From Lepidostoma basale (taxonomy: Eukaryota; Arthropoda; Insecta; Trichoptera; Lepidostomatidae), in assembly GCA_022606425.2 (NCBI GenBank), contig JAHDVF020000503.1, positions 62,001 to 126,000 on the forward strand: a DNA stretch of 64,000 nucleotides, read 5' to 3'. Of this stretch, positions 1-11,833 are shown in pieces; positions within the stretch are counted from its first letter, which is position 1; each line of letters opens with the position of its first letter. The notes below the pieces were generated by a model. The model saw nothing but the letters and a program-made list of their open reading frames with translations. It searched no databases and was not told the DNA's origin. Made by a program: the position numbers and the translations under genes.

Positions 1-2366
1 ACAGGGCATTTTATTCATTTTCAATAAATATTCCAAAATGACCCCTACAATAATAATTATATTATAATATTATAATTTGTTTTGATACTTGTGACGTTGG
101 TACAACGTAACTACAAGTAAGAGACAACTTTCCTTACATTTAGCAATAAAGTATTGACCTACGCAGGCGGTGCGGGGCTTCCCACGCCCGCACACAACAC
201 AATATACAAGTCCCGGCCGGGCTGAACACTAGCGACGATCCTTCCGCGAGATCGACCCTCAGAAACAGAGGAAGAGGAAACACAAGTGCGCAGATAAGTA
301 TTAAGGACGATAAAAAAATATTTATAAATCAATAAATAGTTGGCGGACGCTCCGGTGCACTTAGTCTAGAGAATTATTATCATTTCAGTTACTCAGAAGA
401 CAACAAATAAAGTTCCTAATACATTTAAAAAATATACGATTTAAACCCCGGCAGGGTCCATATTGATACCACCGTTGAACAATTTTATATACAAAAATAT
501 TTGCACAACTTCTATTAACACGGGAGAAACTCAGACAAGCTTCCCGCCCGACACGGAGCCACGCGCTCCATAGACTTTAGAATTGATTTAACAGGACACG
601 AAACCGCTCACTTCCCGCACCTTCGGCTGTCAGGGCTTATTGGCAAATGCTGATATCATACAAATACAAAATACACGCTTCAAGCATAGCAAACAATTTC
701 ACAAGTACAGATTACATGTCCATTGGAATTGTACAATACATATATGAAACTATGTCTGACAATAAGTAGAATTTATATAGATCTTTTTTTTTGCAAATCA
801 GTACCATTTTAAAACTTGTCAACGATAGAATTAATTTATTTGATTTAGACTAATAGATATTAGCAAAGATTAGGGCGCTCTCGCCCGGGCGGGAATACGG
901 AAGGGACAGTTTAACAACCAATAGACCTCTTACAAAACACTTATATTGATGATATGAAGACACTGCAGTCAAGTGTTATTGCATTAAACTCTCCTCTTTA
1001 GTACGCCCGCCGGAGACTCGCGGGTCACGTTGGCGAGCAGCGCAATGAGGAAGGACCGAAACCTACTATACTGGTGTCATACAATTTATCTAATGTACAA
1101 GAAATTAATTCATCACCTACAGCGTGACTGGACCGTACACTGCAGTGGGGTGTGCTACAGCTCGCGGGGATTGCAGAGTTGTCAGTCACTAGCTTCACGG
1201 AAATCCTTGCCTACAGAGCCTCGGACGCAGCCATCGCTCTTGCAGGAGACTTCTAAATTTAGCTTCTTTATAAAAATATTATGCATACACTTTAAAACGA
1301 TATTGCAGAGTACAAAAAGTCGAATAAATAACAATAAATAGTTAGACACAATAATAATGTATATGCACATATAAAAATAATGAGTAAAGCAAAGATTATT
1401 TCATGGAAATGAAGGACACAGAAGCTCCAGTCCAGTCCAGTCCATGTGCCAGTTGTGATAAGCCAAGCCCCGCGTGACAGTTGTGGGGAGCGTGTTTAAT
1501 CAGAGAAGGCGGTACTATTGGTGGGTGTTTCCAGTTAAAGAATGCACAGGTCCAAACCACAGATGCTGATAGCCAACAGCCTCAGCAGGTGCTGGTACTA
1601 CTGGCGGTGGCGTTAACTTTACACATACTTTAACTTTAGTATTCAAGATTGTCTACATATTTATTAATTACCTAATTGAGAAGTACATCTCTGTGGGAAT
1701 AGACATCTCTTATAATGATTAATATGAGGTACGTAATATCTAAGTAAATAGATAGGAGCCCGAAAGACAAGTAACACAATTATGCACGAGGAGGTAAAGA
1801 AGGCATTTCTTTAACTGGAAGCCAGGCCTGTGGCGGAGTGTCAGGAGGGGCGGCTGGGCTCTCCGGCGCTCCGTGCACAATACCAAATTACTTCTATTAC
1901 ACCATATTGCGTCTTGAGAATGGAACACTAATGGATAATTTACAATTAAAATCTTTACAAAGTCAACATCCCATCGATATATCGAATCGAAATACATAAA
2001 CTTTAATTCAATTTAGCGAACACGGATCATTTATTTATTATTTACTTAGTTACGGCACATAACGAGAAAGATTTCGGAAAAGAAAGATATTCAAACCAAC
2101 ATGGGTTAAGGTATTCTTTTATAAAATTTACTTTCAGTCTTTGTTTTTTAATCGGCGAAACGCAAAATATCGCCGAATATACGCGCGCGCATCGCCTAGG
2201 TTACGCACGCACGCCAGTCACGCTCCGTCTCTTATGTCTATATTCCCATCAAACAATATTCATAAATACGGCGACATGAAGGACTAGGATCAGTGGGGTC
2301 CCGCGGGGGGCTGGCGGCAGCACGTGGCACGTGGAATGTGATCCCTCGGGGAGCGGAGGGCGCTCC
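1..2366 (-). other. Putative 3' UTR and 3' flank of the minus-strand gene
   Basis: No convincing coding frame and no match to the repeat families elsewhere in the window. Base composition is less AT-extreme than typical intron, with scattered CpG-containing stretches, and it directly follows the stop codon at 2367-2369 on the minus strand. A minus-strand AATAAA (plus-strand TTTATT at 10-15) could be the poly(A) signal, which would give a UTR of about 2.3 kb. That length is an inference; earlier poly(A) signals are possible. Confidence 0.45.
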
Positions 2367-2633
2367 TCAACTGGGCGGGGCGGGGGGCGGGTGCAGCGGC
2401 ACCATCACGCAGGGCGGCGCCGAGCGCGGCTCCTCGCCCGGCGCGCCCGCCTCCCCGCCGCGCACGCCGCTGATGACCTTCAGCATGTTCTTGGCCTTCT
2501 GCAGCAGGCTGTCCTTCTTCTGCGGCGAGGGCGGCGGCTTGCGGGCCGCCACCGGCCCCGCCGCCCACGCCGGCACGTCCATCACCGACTTGTTGGGCGG
2601 CGGCTGCACCGACGTCCGCGTCAGCTCCGCTTG
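2367..2633 (-). CDS. Terminal coding exon of an unidentified gene
   Basis: The exon starts after a minus-strand acceptor (TTGGGTTGCAG, 2644-2634) and runs 88 codons to TGA at 2369-2367. It is much more GC-rich than its surroundings. The peptide begins QAELTRTSVQPPPNKS, continues with a proline/alanine stretch, a basic-amphipathic segment (KKDSLLQKAKNMLK) and a low-complexity G/A/P tail ending HPPPAPPS. I see no catalytic motif or membrane segment; it looks like a disordered C-terminus with one short helix. Phase 0 at the acceptor matches the donor of the exon at 2728-2866. The overlapping plus-strand frames are GC-rich shadows. Function unknown. Confidence 0.72.
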   Translation of the reverse strand, partial: QAELTRTSVQPPPNKSVMDVPAWAAGPVAARKPPPSPQKKDSLLQKAKNMLKVISGVRGGEAGAPGEEPRSAPPCVMVPLHPPPAPPS

Positions 2634-2727
2634 CTGCAACCCAACACACCACACCGCATTACTGACCATTACAATCAACATACTAAAGGTTATATGGTAT
2701 CGGAATACACTTGGAGGAACTAATCAC

Positions 2728-2866
2728 CTGGTATTCAACCCTGAGAGACATGTGGCGGTCAGGGCCCCTCTCACCATCGGGGAGCTGGATGTTGGGGGGG
2801 AGGTTGATATGCTCCGATTGGTTGTTGGATCGGGTCCGTGCCATCGCCTGTGCTGGCAAGTGACTC
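2728..2866 (-). CDS. Penultimate coding exon of the same gene
   Basis: 139 nt, bounded by an acceptor reading TATTTCAG (ends 2867) and a donor CAG|GTGATTAG (starts 2727). With two bases from the previous exon it reads open for 47 codons, including SHLPAQAMARTRSNNQSEH and ending RHMSLRVEYQ, and delivers phase 0 to the terminal exon across a 94-bp intron. The other frames contain stops or do not join. Polar and proline-rich, with no domain I recognise. The agreement of two splice sites and phases on both sides makes this a real exon rather than a chance frame. Confidence 0.72.
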
Positions 2867-3029
2867 CTGAAATATAAAATCGCATTTATTTATTTTGGAG
2901 TAATTATGAAACTGATCAATCTGAAATTAAATTTAACTCAATTATGTAACTAAGTCCTAATATAGATTGTCAATGGCTAACTTTTTGTGAAATCAAATTG
3001 ATTCACTTTCTGTATTATATATATATTTA

Positions 3030-3215
3030 GGCCATGGCAGGTGAAAGACCAATCTGATAAGATAGACTGGTCCCCTGTGGATGGAAAGAGGTAGAAAGGC
3101 ATACCTAGAGCCACCTGGAGAAGAAACTTGCAGGACAGGGATAAGGTGGTAGCCCTCAACAACTGGAGATTGTATAATATATTCTAATACCATTAATTGA
3201 AATCTACGGTGTTCT
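3030..3215 (+). mobile_element. Old LINE 3' fragment with a SINE-like tail, inside an intron
   Basis: Plus-strand translation contains TWRRNLQDRDKVVALNNWR, the pattern seen at the C-terminus of many insect LINE ORF2 proteins (TWRR ... A.NR..WR). It runs into a segment (TTCTAATACCATT) shared with the 3' part of sineB at 27.8 and 43.5 kb. Strongly decayed. Confidence 0.4.
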
Positions 3216-3352
3216 TTTTTGAAAATAATTCTTATATAGATTAATAAATTACAACAGAGAAAACCAATTGTGGACATTTGATAATGTGAAGGGGGGGGTA
3301 GCTATATGGAATTAAGGCATTAGTATTGAAATAAAAATGAAGATTTACTCAC

Positions 3353-3462
3353 AGCTCATTGCGGTCCCCTCTTGAGCGCGCCCCACCGCCCCCCACAGCG
3401 CTCCGCCCCCTCCCGCCCAGCCTCTCCATGCCGGCACACCCTGGTGACTGTACTGAGAGCAT
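3353..3462 (-). CDS. Third-from-last coding exon of the same gene
   Basis: 110 nt of strongly GC-rich sequence in AT-rich DNA. Acceptor TAATTTCCAG ends at 3463; donor GTGAGTAAAT starts at 3352. Reading from the first base gives 36 codons (MLSVQSPGCAGMERLGGRGR then a Gly/Arg-rich run ending GDRNE) plus two bases that complete a Leu codon with the next exon. The ATG at the exon start follows an acceptor, so it is probably internal and more exons lie upstream at higher coordinates. The 486-bp intron to the next exon holds an old LINE/SINE fragment. Confidence 0.68.
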
Positions 3463-5545
3463 CTGGAAATTAATCAAAATGTTGTGTTAATTTAATACAC
3501 TGGCAACACTTTGACATACTCTATTGGGATTATAGCTGAGAAAATTGGGGTGACAGGTTGTTTCAACACTTTTCCAATAAAAAATGGCAGTTTTCTTAAA
3601 ATAAAAACTAGACTTTCTACTGTAGTAATATCATCATAATATATCTTCTGTACTTCAATTTAAATATTGTATCATTCATTTTCCTGAATAAAATATTTTA
3701 AACACAAAATTTATAATGTTTGGCTCTGTCTTAAAATATATTTATTTTGATTGATATTTCTCCAGAAAAAAATATAGTTTATTAGTATAATTTGATGGGA
3801 TTAATTTTCTACATATACACAATGCTTGTTTATTCATAAATACGTCGATTTTTCTAAACCTTTAAAATTACTTTTCCATCAATTACTAAATTGTGAGATA
3901 AACATTACAGGAATGAGAAATAAATAGTTAATAATGTAGGATAAATAATAAAAAGAGATGAAATTGTAACAATATAAAAGGAATACATGTTCTTGTTAAA
4001 GGAAAACAATTTGAATAAATAATGTAAACATATGCACGAATTGGCACATTTGAGAAAGTTACATTTGCAGGTCAAGTAGATTAATATTGAGATAGAAAAA
4101 TAAGTTATTTCAAACGTCAAATCTAAAATATTGGACAAATCTTAATTTAAATAATGAATGAAAAGTACACCGTGCATGCAGCGAGAAACATAATACACAA
4201 CAACATGAACAATAATCGATGCTGAATTGTGACACAGATGGAAATAATAATTAGGTTAACATACATCATCGTCAATGTTGGGAAACTTGTCGGATTTTAT
4301 GTCGTTCGAAATTGTGGAAAACACTGAATGAATATCACGCCAGGGCGCGCCTCCTTGGGCACTCGCCGAGTCGGAAGCCCAGGCGGATGCTTTTGCGGAT
4401 TAAATTGCGCTTTTCCATCGCAAAGGTTACGGGCGACCTCCCGAACTGGGGGACTAGGAGTCGAAGTACCGTTTTTGACAGTAGCGATCGGAGATCGGAC
4501 AGCGAGCGTCACGTGACGCACGTGCGCCGGGTCGGTAAAGCAGGCGCCTGCCGCACCTTAAGCGGTTTAATATGAAAACCGCGGAATGTGCTTCTAATAA
4601 TATTCTGAGCTTACGTAAAAAGCGCGTATTTTTTTTCAAAACTCGATATGGGTACTTGAAGCTATTTACTTAATGAAGATTTTTTAAACTGCTGTTCTAC
4701 CGCAATAATTATTTTTGTATACGTACATCAATTACATTATTTTAAAATAGTTATAAGAATATATTTTCCACACCACGCTCCATGGCCATAGACATTTTAT
4801 AAGTAAAAATATAAAAACCTGACGTAGGACATGTGTAACAATTATTATGGGTACAAATTTTATTGAAAACAGCAAATATAATTCATCGACAGGATTAGGA
4901 GTCGAAGTACCGTTTACCGCCATGACAACATTATTTGTTTCAGAAGTAATAACTAATGATCAAATATCAAAAACATGTTAGGCACTACTATGAAATTGAC
5001 TGGATAATTATTTACAGTTTAATAATGTATGAACATCTTATTAAGATAAAAAATAATAATTTAATATGACGATTAAATTTGTTGGAAAGTTCAAAACTCG
5101 ATATTCACGTAAGAATCTTAAGAGAACACGTTCACGGAGAACTTGCCAAAAATAATCATTTTATAGAATGAAGAATATAATTAAATTTGAATATTTCGAA
5201 AAAACTTATTTTTATCCGACTGTTAAAATCTTTGCAAACATGTTGAATATTTATTTACATGTATATAGCTATTAAGTATTGTAGAAATGCTATAAGAAAA
5301 ATGGTTACTTTGCGAACGGCATTGTACTCGTATTTTAAATATTATTTTCCGCGCGGGTTCTAAATTTAAGAGTGGTGAAAAAGTTTAATAATGTACGATG
5401 AGATGAAATTTTAAAACTGTATTACAATCTATTTATGGATTACAATTGTAATGAAAATATGTTAATGGTTACTGAGTTCATTGGACGTTTTCAGTAAACG
5501 TTATAAGATGCTGCGTGTGGTCATAATACATATTAAATATTGACT
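3463..5545. other. AT-rich intron-like DNA with one CpG-rich patch
   Basis: No exon found with confidence. The patch at 4290-4580 is CpG-rich and contains a CACGTG E-box; its minus strand is open for 74 codons but is not supported by splice sites or a start context. A 20-bp word is repeated here (separate entry). The rest is low-complexity AT-rich sequence. Confidence 0.5.
4455..4915 (+). repeat. 20-bp word present twice, 441 bp apart
   Basis: TAGGAGTCGAAGTACCGTTT occurs at 4455-4474 and identically at 4896-4915, with no similarity in the flanks. On the minus strand both copies translate as NGTSTP, preceded by MAV in the 4896 copy. Too long to be chance at this distance; origin unknown. Confidence 0.75.
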
Positions 5546-5620
5546 ACTAGCTGACCCGGCAACGCTTCGCTATTGCTATATTCGAAATACGTTGTGTTTA
5601 TTTATTTTCATGGAAATAAA
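5546..5620 (+). mobile_element. Terminus of a widespread insect repeat (CTAGCTGACCCGGCA type)
   Basis: ACTAGCTGACCCGGCAACGC marks the end of a dispersed repeat well known in insect genomes; a fuller copy lies at 19207-19560. Here only the first 70 bp or so are recognisable; clade not determined. Confidence 0.6.
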
Positions 5621-5939
5621 AATATAAAATAAGTGATTTCATATAAAGTTAAATTTTACTTAAAAAGATATTATTTATCAAAGGAATAAAATATTACACA
5701 ATTATTTACGATTTTACAAATTACCAATTCAACATTTATAAATATTTGTTTTGCCATTTAAACGAAGTTTACACTTTTTAAATGTTTTGGACTGAGAGCC
5801 TTAGATGTAAATCGGATACAGCTAAAGGGAAACAAATTAAAGTATCTTAGAAACCACGTAAAAGCCTCGCTTAAAGAACAGTAACGAAAGAATAAGATAC
5901 TGAAACTCGATTAATATCGAAAAGGCTGCGGTCTAGTCT

Positions 5940-6500
5940 ACATCTAAAATTAGTTAGGTGATATTCACCCTTGCCGGGCGCCGAGGTCGGCCATATCAGA
6001 CGTATAATTTATACCACCGTGATTAATCCAAGTGTGAAAGTACGCCTCGCCCGCCCGCCCGATCCGCCCCAGTGCTTGTGTTTTACCCTTGAAAGTTGTC
6101 CAGAAGACTGTCCGTCAAACAACATAAAAAGTTGAATAAAAAATAGAGTTTCTGTTTCGGACAGAATGAGCGATACGATGTCAGAGCGGCGGTGGGATGG
6201 GGCGGGGGCAGCTAGGTACTTGCTTATCAATGGAGTTTCCCGATGGGTAGGTGGGGAGTTTCGCGTCTGGCACCCCCCGTATTTTCGTCTGGCAACACCG
6301 GCTTCCTCCTCCTCCCCTCTCCCGCGGGCGGCCCAGACACGCCGGTTTCGGATGCTATATTTCACCTACATAGCGCACACCTACATATACGAGTACGTAC
6401 CATATTATACACACACGCGGTGGCGGCGGGGTTCTTCTCCCAGTGGAAATCTGCGACATTCACCATTTACGACGGACGTCTTTTTTATTTGTAAGACGTG
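5940..6500. other. GC/CpG-rich patch, repeat-free
   Basis: Markedly GC-rich compared with both flanks, no match to the repeat families here, and open frames of 111 and 118 codons on opposite strands that look composition-driven. Could be a promoter/first-exon region or conserved regulatory DNA. No splice or start evidence decides it. Confidence 0.35.
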
Positions 6501-6647
6501 AAACCAATTTCAAAACTCATTCTGATGATTCCGGAAATGAGATACGTTTATATCCGTGTCACATGGCAGAAGCACTTAAAACGGGAGGAAAATAAAATTA
6601 AGTTATTTAGTGTAGTAAATGATCAAAGTTCAGAAATAATACCATAT

Positions 6648-6669
6648 CAATGCCGCCTCGAAATCACTG
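6648..6669 (+). mobile_element. Half-terminus related to the 7.6-kb hAT-like element
   Basis: CAATGCCGCCTCGAAATCAC differs at one base from the reverse complement of the right end of the element at 7569-7634. No partner terminus was found nearby, so it is a solo or eroded end. Confidence 0.5.
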
Positions 6670-7568
6670 TTTATCAGGCCGTAATGTTGAATTAAATGTG
6701 GGGCCGGTTTGATATGACAGCTGTCAAATGTCATAAAATTGTAAAAAATATCGTGACTTTTTCGAAACAATTAAACATTATATTTTTTCACAATGTTATT
6801 TCATTAATATTTTTGGTATTTTAACAAATAGGGAAGATTCTACATCACATGCTTTGAAAATGTTATGTAGAATTTTCAGTGTAGAGAGGTTAGGCAGCCA
6901 AATTGATAAACCAGCACTGCGGAAACACAAATGTATTATATTAAAATGTTTGTTACACGTATATAAGGAGTAATAATACAATCATAGTCGTGTTTTACAT
7001 TCATTTCACATTTATAATGGAAATAAAATGAGATCACGGTACGAGACACAGTAACTTCACGAATTCTAATACCAATTTGGCGGTACGTACGGTCCCATAA
7101 ATCTCCATGTTGCAAATATTGTTTATTGTGCCTACGGCCTTGACTATATACAACGCAATATTATTTTATAATAATCGGGTTCAAAATATCTCCCACTTGT
7201 GGTGTAAAGAAAACACCAAATCAGAGAGAAATTTCCATGTTTTGTTTTGATGTTGGATGTTCTGATCCTTCGGCAAACCACAAATATAAATTTACACACC
7301 TTCCTGCTAAATGCAAAAATTCTTTAGATCTCTACACTGGGCTTATTTGGTAGTATAGGAGAGGTCGAATGGTCTCACCCAAACCTGGAATAGTTTTTCA
7401 TCTCAACGTAGATAGGCCCATTCCACGCACGGAATAGCGTACATGAACTATTTACCTGTTTAATACACACATTTGCAAAACCTATGTACTCTGTTGAAAG
7501 TAAGCTGATGTATGTTTTTTGTAAAGTATAATCTAGCTTTGGGTTTGCTTCGTCAATTGGCTAATTTA

Positions 7569-7634
7569 CAATGCCGTCTTGAAAGTATTTACTATGAAAG
7601 GTATTATTATGAAAGTGATTTCGAGACGGCATTG
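7569..7634. mobile_element. 66-bp hAT-like mini-element with 8-bp target duplication
   Basis: Termini CAATGCCGTC and GACGGCATTG are exact inverted repeats, and the inverted similarity continues inward for about 17 bp. The element is flanked on both sides by CTAATTTA (7561-7568 and 7635-7642). An 8-bp duplication and C-A-starting inverted termini are typical of the hAT superfamily. The internal region is only about 30 bp and non-coding, so it would need a transposase in trans. Confidence 0.75.
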
Positions 7635-8794
7635 CTAATTTATCTCTAAAGTCTTTTAAAATATTTATCTATGTAAAACCATAGAGAATTAACATATGAC
7701 ACTGAAAATATTTTTTAAATGCGATTCAATCTAGGGGTTTACAACTTCTTGTCGTGTGTTCAAAAGAGATTAAAATCGAGCGTCAGTGACGACAACCGCA
7801 TTCAAAACGATAATAATTATTTTAATTGTTGGTAACACTCTTTGCAATGCACGCGATGTATTATATTCAATAAGCGTTACAGATATAATCTCAAATACGT
7901 GATGAATAGTTGAAGATACACAATAACCCTATGCGATACTGTTTTATTGAAACAAAATATTAAATATCAGAAAAAATCTATCCCTGTCAAACTGACATCT
8001 TACTCGGAATACGTTACGAGCAAAACGAATTAATAAAAAAAATTGATTAACAAATTTAAAAATTATGTTATTTAATACATCGAAACTGAAAATTGAAAAT
8101 ATTTTTAACTGTATTAAGTTGTGAAAACGTTTTTGCACGAGCGAAGTCATAATTTGATAACATTAAGCCAAAAAGTTCACAAAATAATTTATCAGTATTT
8201 TGGAGATTGTTTTTCGGAAAAATAAAACCAAAATGAAATTCAGACGGGGTCAATTGGTTTAGTTAAAATATTGATATTGTTTGGTTTATCCATGGCGCAA
8301 TAACGTGACCAAATTATAGATTACGGTAAAAAAAATATTCAGCACTTTCCTGTCTGACCTCTGTAGAGGCTACACACATTTAGTGATGTCCCCAATGAGC
8401 TCGGACCGATTCGGGTGAACCGGTTGATGAACATAAAACATAATTAAATTTCTAATAACAGTTATATTCAGGAAACGTGACTATTTTAAATGGTCACTCG
8501 GTCTGCTAAATGTTGTACAAACCGAAAGCAATAGTCAATAGTATTATTACCTATATTATATGATATATATTTTTGGTAGCTTAGGAAGGTTAGGAGTTGT
8601 TATATAATTATTGTATTTTAAACCTGATGGATTTGGATTTTTGCTGTAACTAGCTGGTGGTCACTATCAATGTCTACTTTATTCAATACAGATACATCAT
8701 TGCAATATTTTCTTTGGTCAGTTAAGATTTAATAAGTGACAGTGAGCAGAACATAGAGTCAGACTCGGTATACTTCAATGGAGGCCTTGCACAA

Positions 8795-8950
8795 TGAAAA
8801 TGAGTGTCGGGAGGTCACCTAAAAGATGGACTGCCGGCATTGCCCGAATATTTGGAACGACCTGGATGCAGAAGAAATAAAACAGGGATGAGTGGAGGAA
8901 AATGGAAGAGGCCTGTATCCAGTAGTGAAGGGAAGAAATGGATGCTAAAT
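8795..8950 (+). mobile_element. LINE 3' fragment (RTE-like ORF2 C-terminus)
   Basis: The plus strand reads VGRSPKRWTAGIARIFGTTW then, after a stop, DEWRKMEEACIQ. This is the GRP.KRW...W...DR..W..MEEA.IQ signature of a LINE C-terminus. Stops show it is dead. Confidence 0.7.
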
Positions 8951-11545
8951 ATGTACGAGTATGTAGAATATAAGAGTGTGGTGGCTATTTCTTTCTACTG
9001 ACTCTCCAGAATACCGAATAGTGACCGGTTGGTAAATGTGTTGGGGACACCGCTGGATTTAAACTCTTGGTATATATTATTGAAATTTAAAAAAATATAT
9101 TTTGTCCTTCGTAATTTAATTCTGGGTACATTAAAAATAATATCAAAATTTAAAAGGTCGATATGTATTATACTTGGTAGTTTGGTTTCGTAGCTTCCTC
9201 TTTTGTGTATATTTTTTGTCGGCTTATTAAATAGCGACTGCTCGCAGCTTGCGGCCATTTTATTATTCAAAATGGTGAGTAAATGTAAGCTCCTAACCGC
9301 TGGATATAAACTTTAAAATATCTCTATCGCAGGAACGTTCTACAATGTTTAAGTTTCGTATTTACATGAAAAAACTAGTCTCAAATTAAATGAGGCTAAA
9401 TATTTTCTCAAAGCCAGAAATAACGCATTTAGCAGGTGATATGCTTCGGATTTTGTTACACAATGAAACAAGAATATGCCAAAGATGACAGAGCAAATAA
9501 GCGAAAATTTGAACAAGGAATAGTCCACCTAATTTTTATAGGAATTACTGTGTTCCAAAATCAGCGGTAGTTGAATAGTTGAGTTGAATTTTATTTTATT
9601 AATTAAAAAAATCAAAATAGATGCGAGGATTCTAGATGTCCTATAACATTTCCTTTGTCTTTTGATAATCCTTTTTTACAACTCCGCGCTTTTAAAATCA
9701 TAATGGCGGATAAGATAATTGTTATTTTCGTAAAAAATAATATAAGATATTTTAATTTATTTCATTTTGTGTACCGAAAGTGATAGCAAAAATATTAATC
9801 CACAATTTCAATTCAGTATAAGGTTTCTCGAGCTAATGGCAGTACGAGTATTTTACGGCGAAAGCCGATGTGGTGAAATTGGAAATTTAAAACTGAGTTT
9901 TGTAACCGAGATTCACTTCCTAGTATATTCTGGGAGCGGTTTTCTTGGATTCGTTATTATGATTTTGAAATATCCTCCCGTTCGAAGTTATCAGGTTCAA
10001 TGATTTATTTGATTAATACCACACAATGTGAATCATGTGAATCATGTGTTTAGTTGAATCGTTTGTTGATTAGAAATGTTTTCATCAGAGTTTTCAAGTA
10101 ATATTCATTATACGCTGTTCTGAAAGTTTCATGAGATGGGTAGTAATAATTAGATTATTGAAATTTATTATAAGAAGTTCAGTGAATAGTATTAAATAAA
10201 TTTAGTTTAATTCCACTAAATATTTTTCTAGTTCCGACCGATTTTGACGTTCTGTAGACGTCGGAATAAAGCCAGAAATATATATAAAATATATATTTTG
10301 TTTTTTTACATACACGACTCATTACATAAAAAAAGAATATCGGTTGGAAACCGATTGTAAAGATTTGAACGATAGCTCAATATTCCATTATAACTAGAAT
10401 GAACCTTTTCTGCCATCGGTTCCCAAGTCTAAACTAACTATGGAGCCCAGAGAAATATTTAACGAGGGGATGAAAGTCCGAGAGCCGATTTTCTTGAAAC
10501 TTTAAGACCTTCGATGAATTTTATAGTCTGCGGCTTGCTTTGTCTTCGCGACTCCAAAAAATACAACAACAATAATTGGGCACTTAGGAAAGAAGCCCGT
10601 CCACGCGCGAAGAGCTTTGGGTAGGTACCTAACCGTCTACGTCGGAATTGTTCGGTTCATCAAAACGGATTTTTCAGCCTACTGGCATCACTGGAAAACT
10701 TAAATTTCGAACGCGCGAAAAACGGGAAACGGGGAGTCGGGACGGGAGCCGGCACGGCAACACGAGCGGCGCGGGGGAGGGGGCCAGCCCGCGCCACACC
10801 ACACTATTGTTACAGGGCCGCGAGGCGGATCTGGGCGGAGGGGCGAGGAACCCAATCTGGAAGTCCGTCAACTTTGTGCCCAGCCGAGTTATCCACCTCG
10901 CCCCGAGGAATTGAATTATCGTAGAACTTTACGTACCTACCTTTTTTAATGCTGCAACATCGTAGAAAACCTTAACATGGACTCTAGGCGAATATTCAAG
11001 AGAGATTTTTTTCCTTATAGCCGAGGCGCTTCGTTCTACAGTATATTTTTTAATCAAATATGAGAAAGGTCACACTGAAGCGAGGTATCGGGATGGGAGA
11101 TAGAAACATAAATATGTGAAGATTTTCAGAAAGGCGCATATCAAACTTACTCGGAACGTGTAAACTATTCGTACATAATAAATATTGTAACTTGCACGGT
11201 TTTATCTGGCGAATATTCATTCGGCACCAACCATACACGTGCGCTGTGATATTCAAAAGGCATTTGAATTGTAAATTTTCTTTACGTACCCTTTGTAAGA
11301 TTTAAGAGCAGACGAGAGAAAAACACATTAGGGGTCGTTTAGGATTCTAATATACCCGATGTGATTACATACGCCGTGTCGCCACACTATATATTACATA
11401 GGCCCGATAGATTATTGTGATATCGGGAGACGAGGTTACTTTGGAAAAACAAGCGTTTTAACAAATTTAAAAAATATTTATACTCTTTTATTTACGATGG
11501 AAGGTCCATTCTGAGATTTCAGTAAAAATGTTTGAAGGATTTATT
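8951..11545. other. AT-rich DNA with one GC-rich patch
   Basis: No repeat family recognised. 10640-10915 is GC-rich with no splice-supported frame. At 9272-9284 an ATG is followed directly by a consensus donor (AAATGGTGAGTAAA), discussed in the findings. Otherwise nothing supportable. Confidence 0.45.
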
Positions 11546-11546
11546 G

Positions 11547-11815
11547 TATCTCAATAGAGACGAATATGCAAATTGGAAACATAATATGGTGGTCGAGGCG
11601 TTTACAGGACATATGACCTGTCATTGGTTGGGTTAAGCGCACGCTTTATGTAATACAACATTCCCCATTCCGCCCTTCTTACGACCGCCATGTCTGTCAA
11701 ATTTTTGGAAGTTGCATATATGCTGCAATGTAACACCACACTTCACATTTTTTAGTTCAATCTACACTAGCGCCATCTATTAAGATTGGATTAAGCATTA
11801 AGCAGAAGATCTTTA
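11547..11815 (+). mobile_element. fbA element, long form
   Basis: Begins with the fbA terminus TGTATCTCAATAGAGACGAA and contains the shared internal blocks CCTGTCATTGGTTGGGTTAA and ACATTCCCCATTCCGCCCTT, then GCGCCATCTATTAAGAT. Closely related copies lie at 17.9, 32.6 and 63.4 kb. No coding capacity. The right-hand inverted terminus is absent here. Confidence 0.8.
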
Positions 11816-11833
11816 TTAACTAAAAATGTTTGA

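Larger units (their letters stand above)
6500..8794. other. AT-rich DNA, mostly featureless
   Basis: Apart from the mini-element at 7569-7634 and the related half-terminus at 6648-6669, I see no genes or repeats. A short open stretch at 7236-7330 (MFCFDVGCSDPSANHKYK) was considered and not accepted as an exon. Confidence 0.5.

Noticed and set aside
2290..2877. Long overlapping frames on the plus strand (194, 130 codons) and a 120-codon minus frame
   Set aside because: They overlap the terminal exon in a GC-rich stretch and lack splice-phase agreement; composition shadows.
7236..7330. Possible zinc-finger-like (THAP-type) start, MFCFDVGCSDPSANHKYK
   Set aside because: Only one possible cysteine pair, stop soon after, no splice signal in frame.
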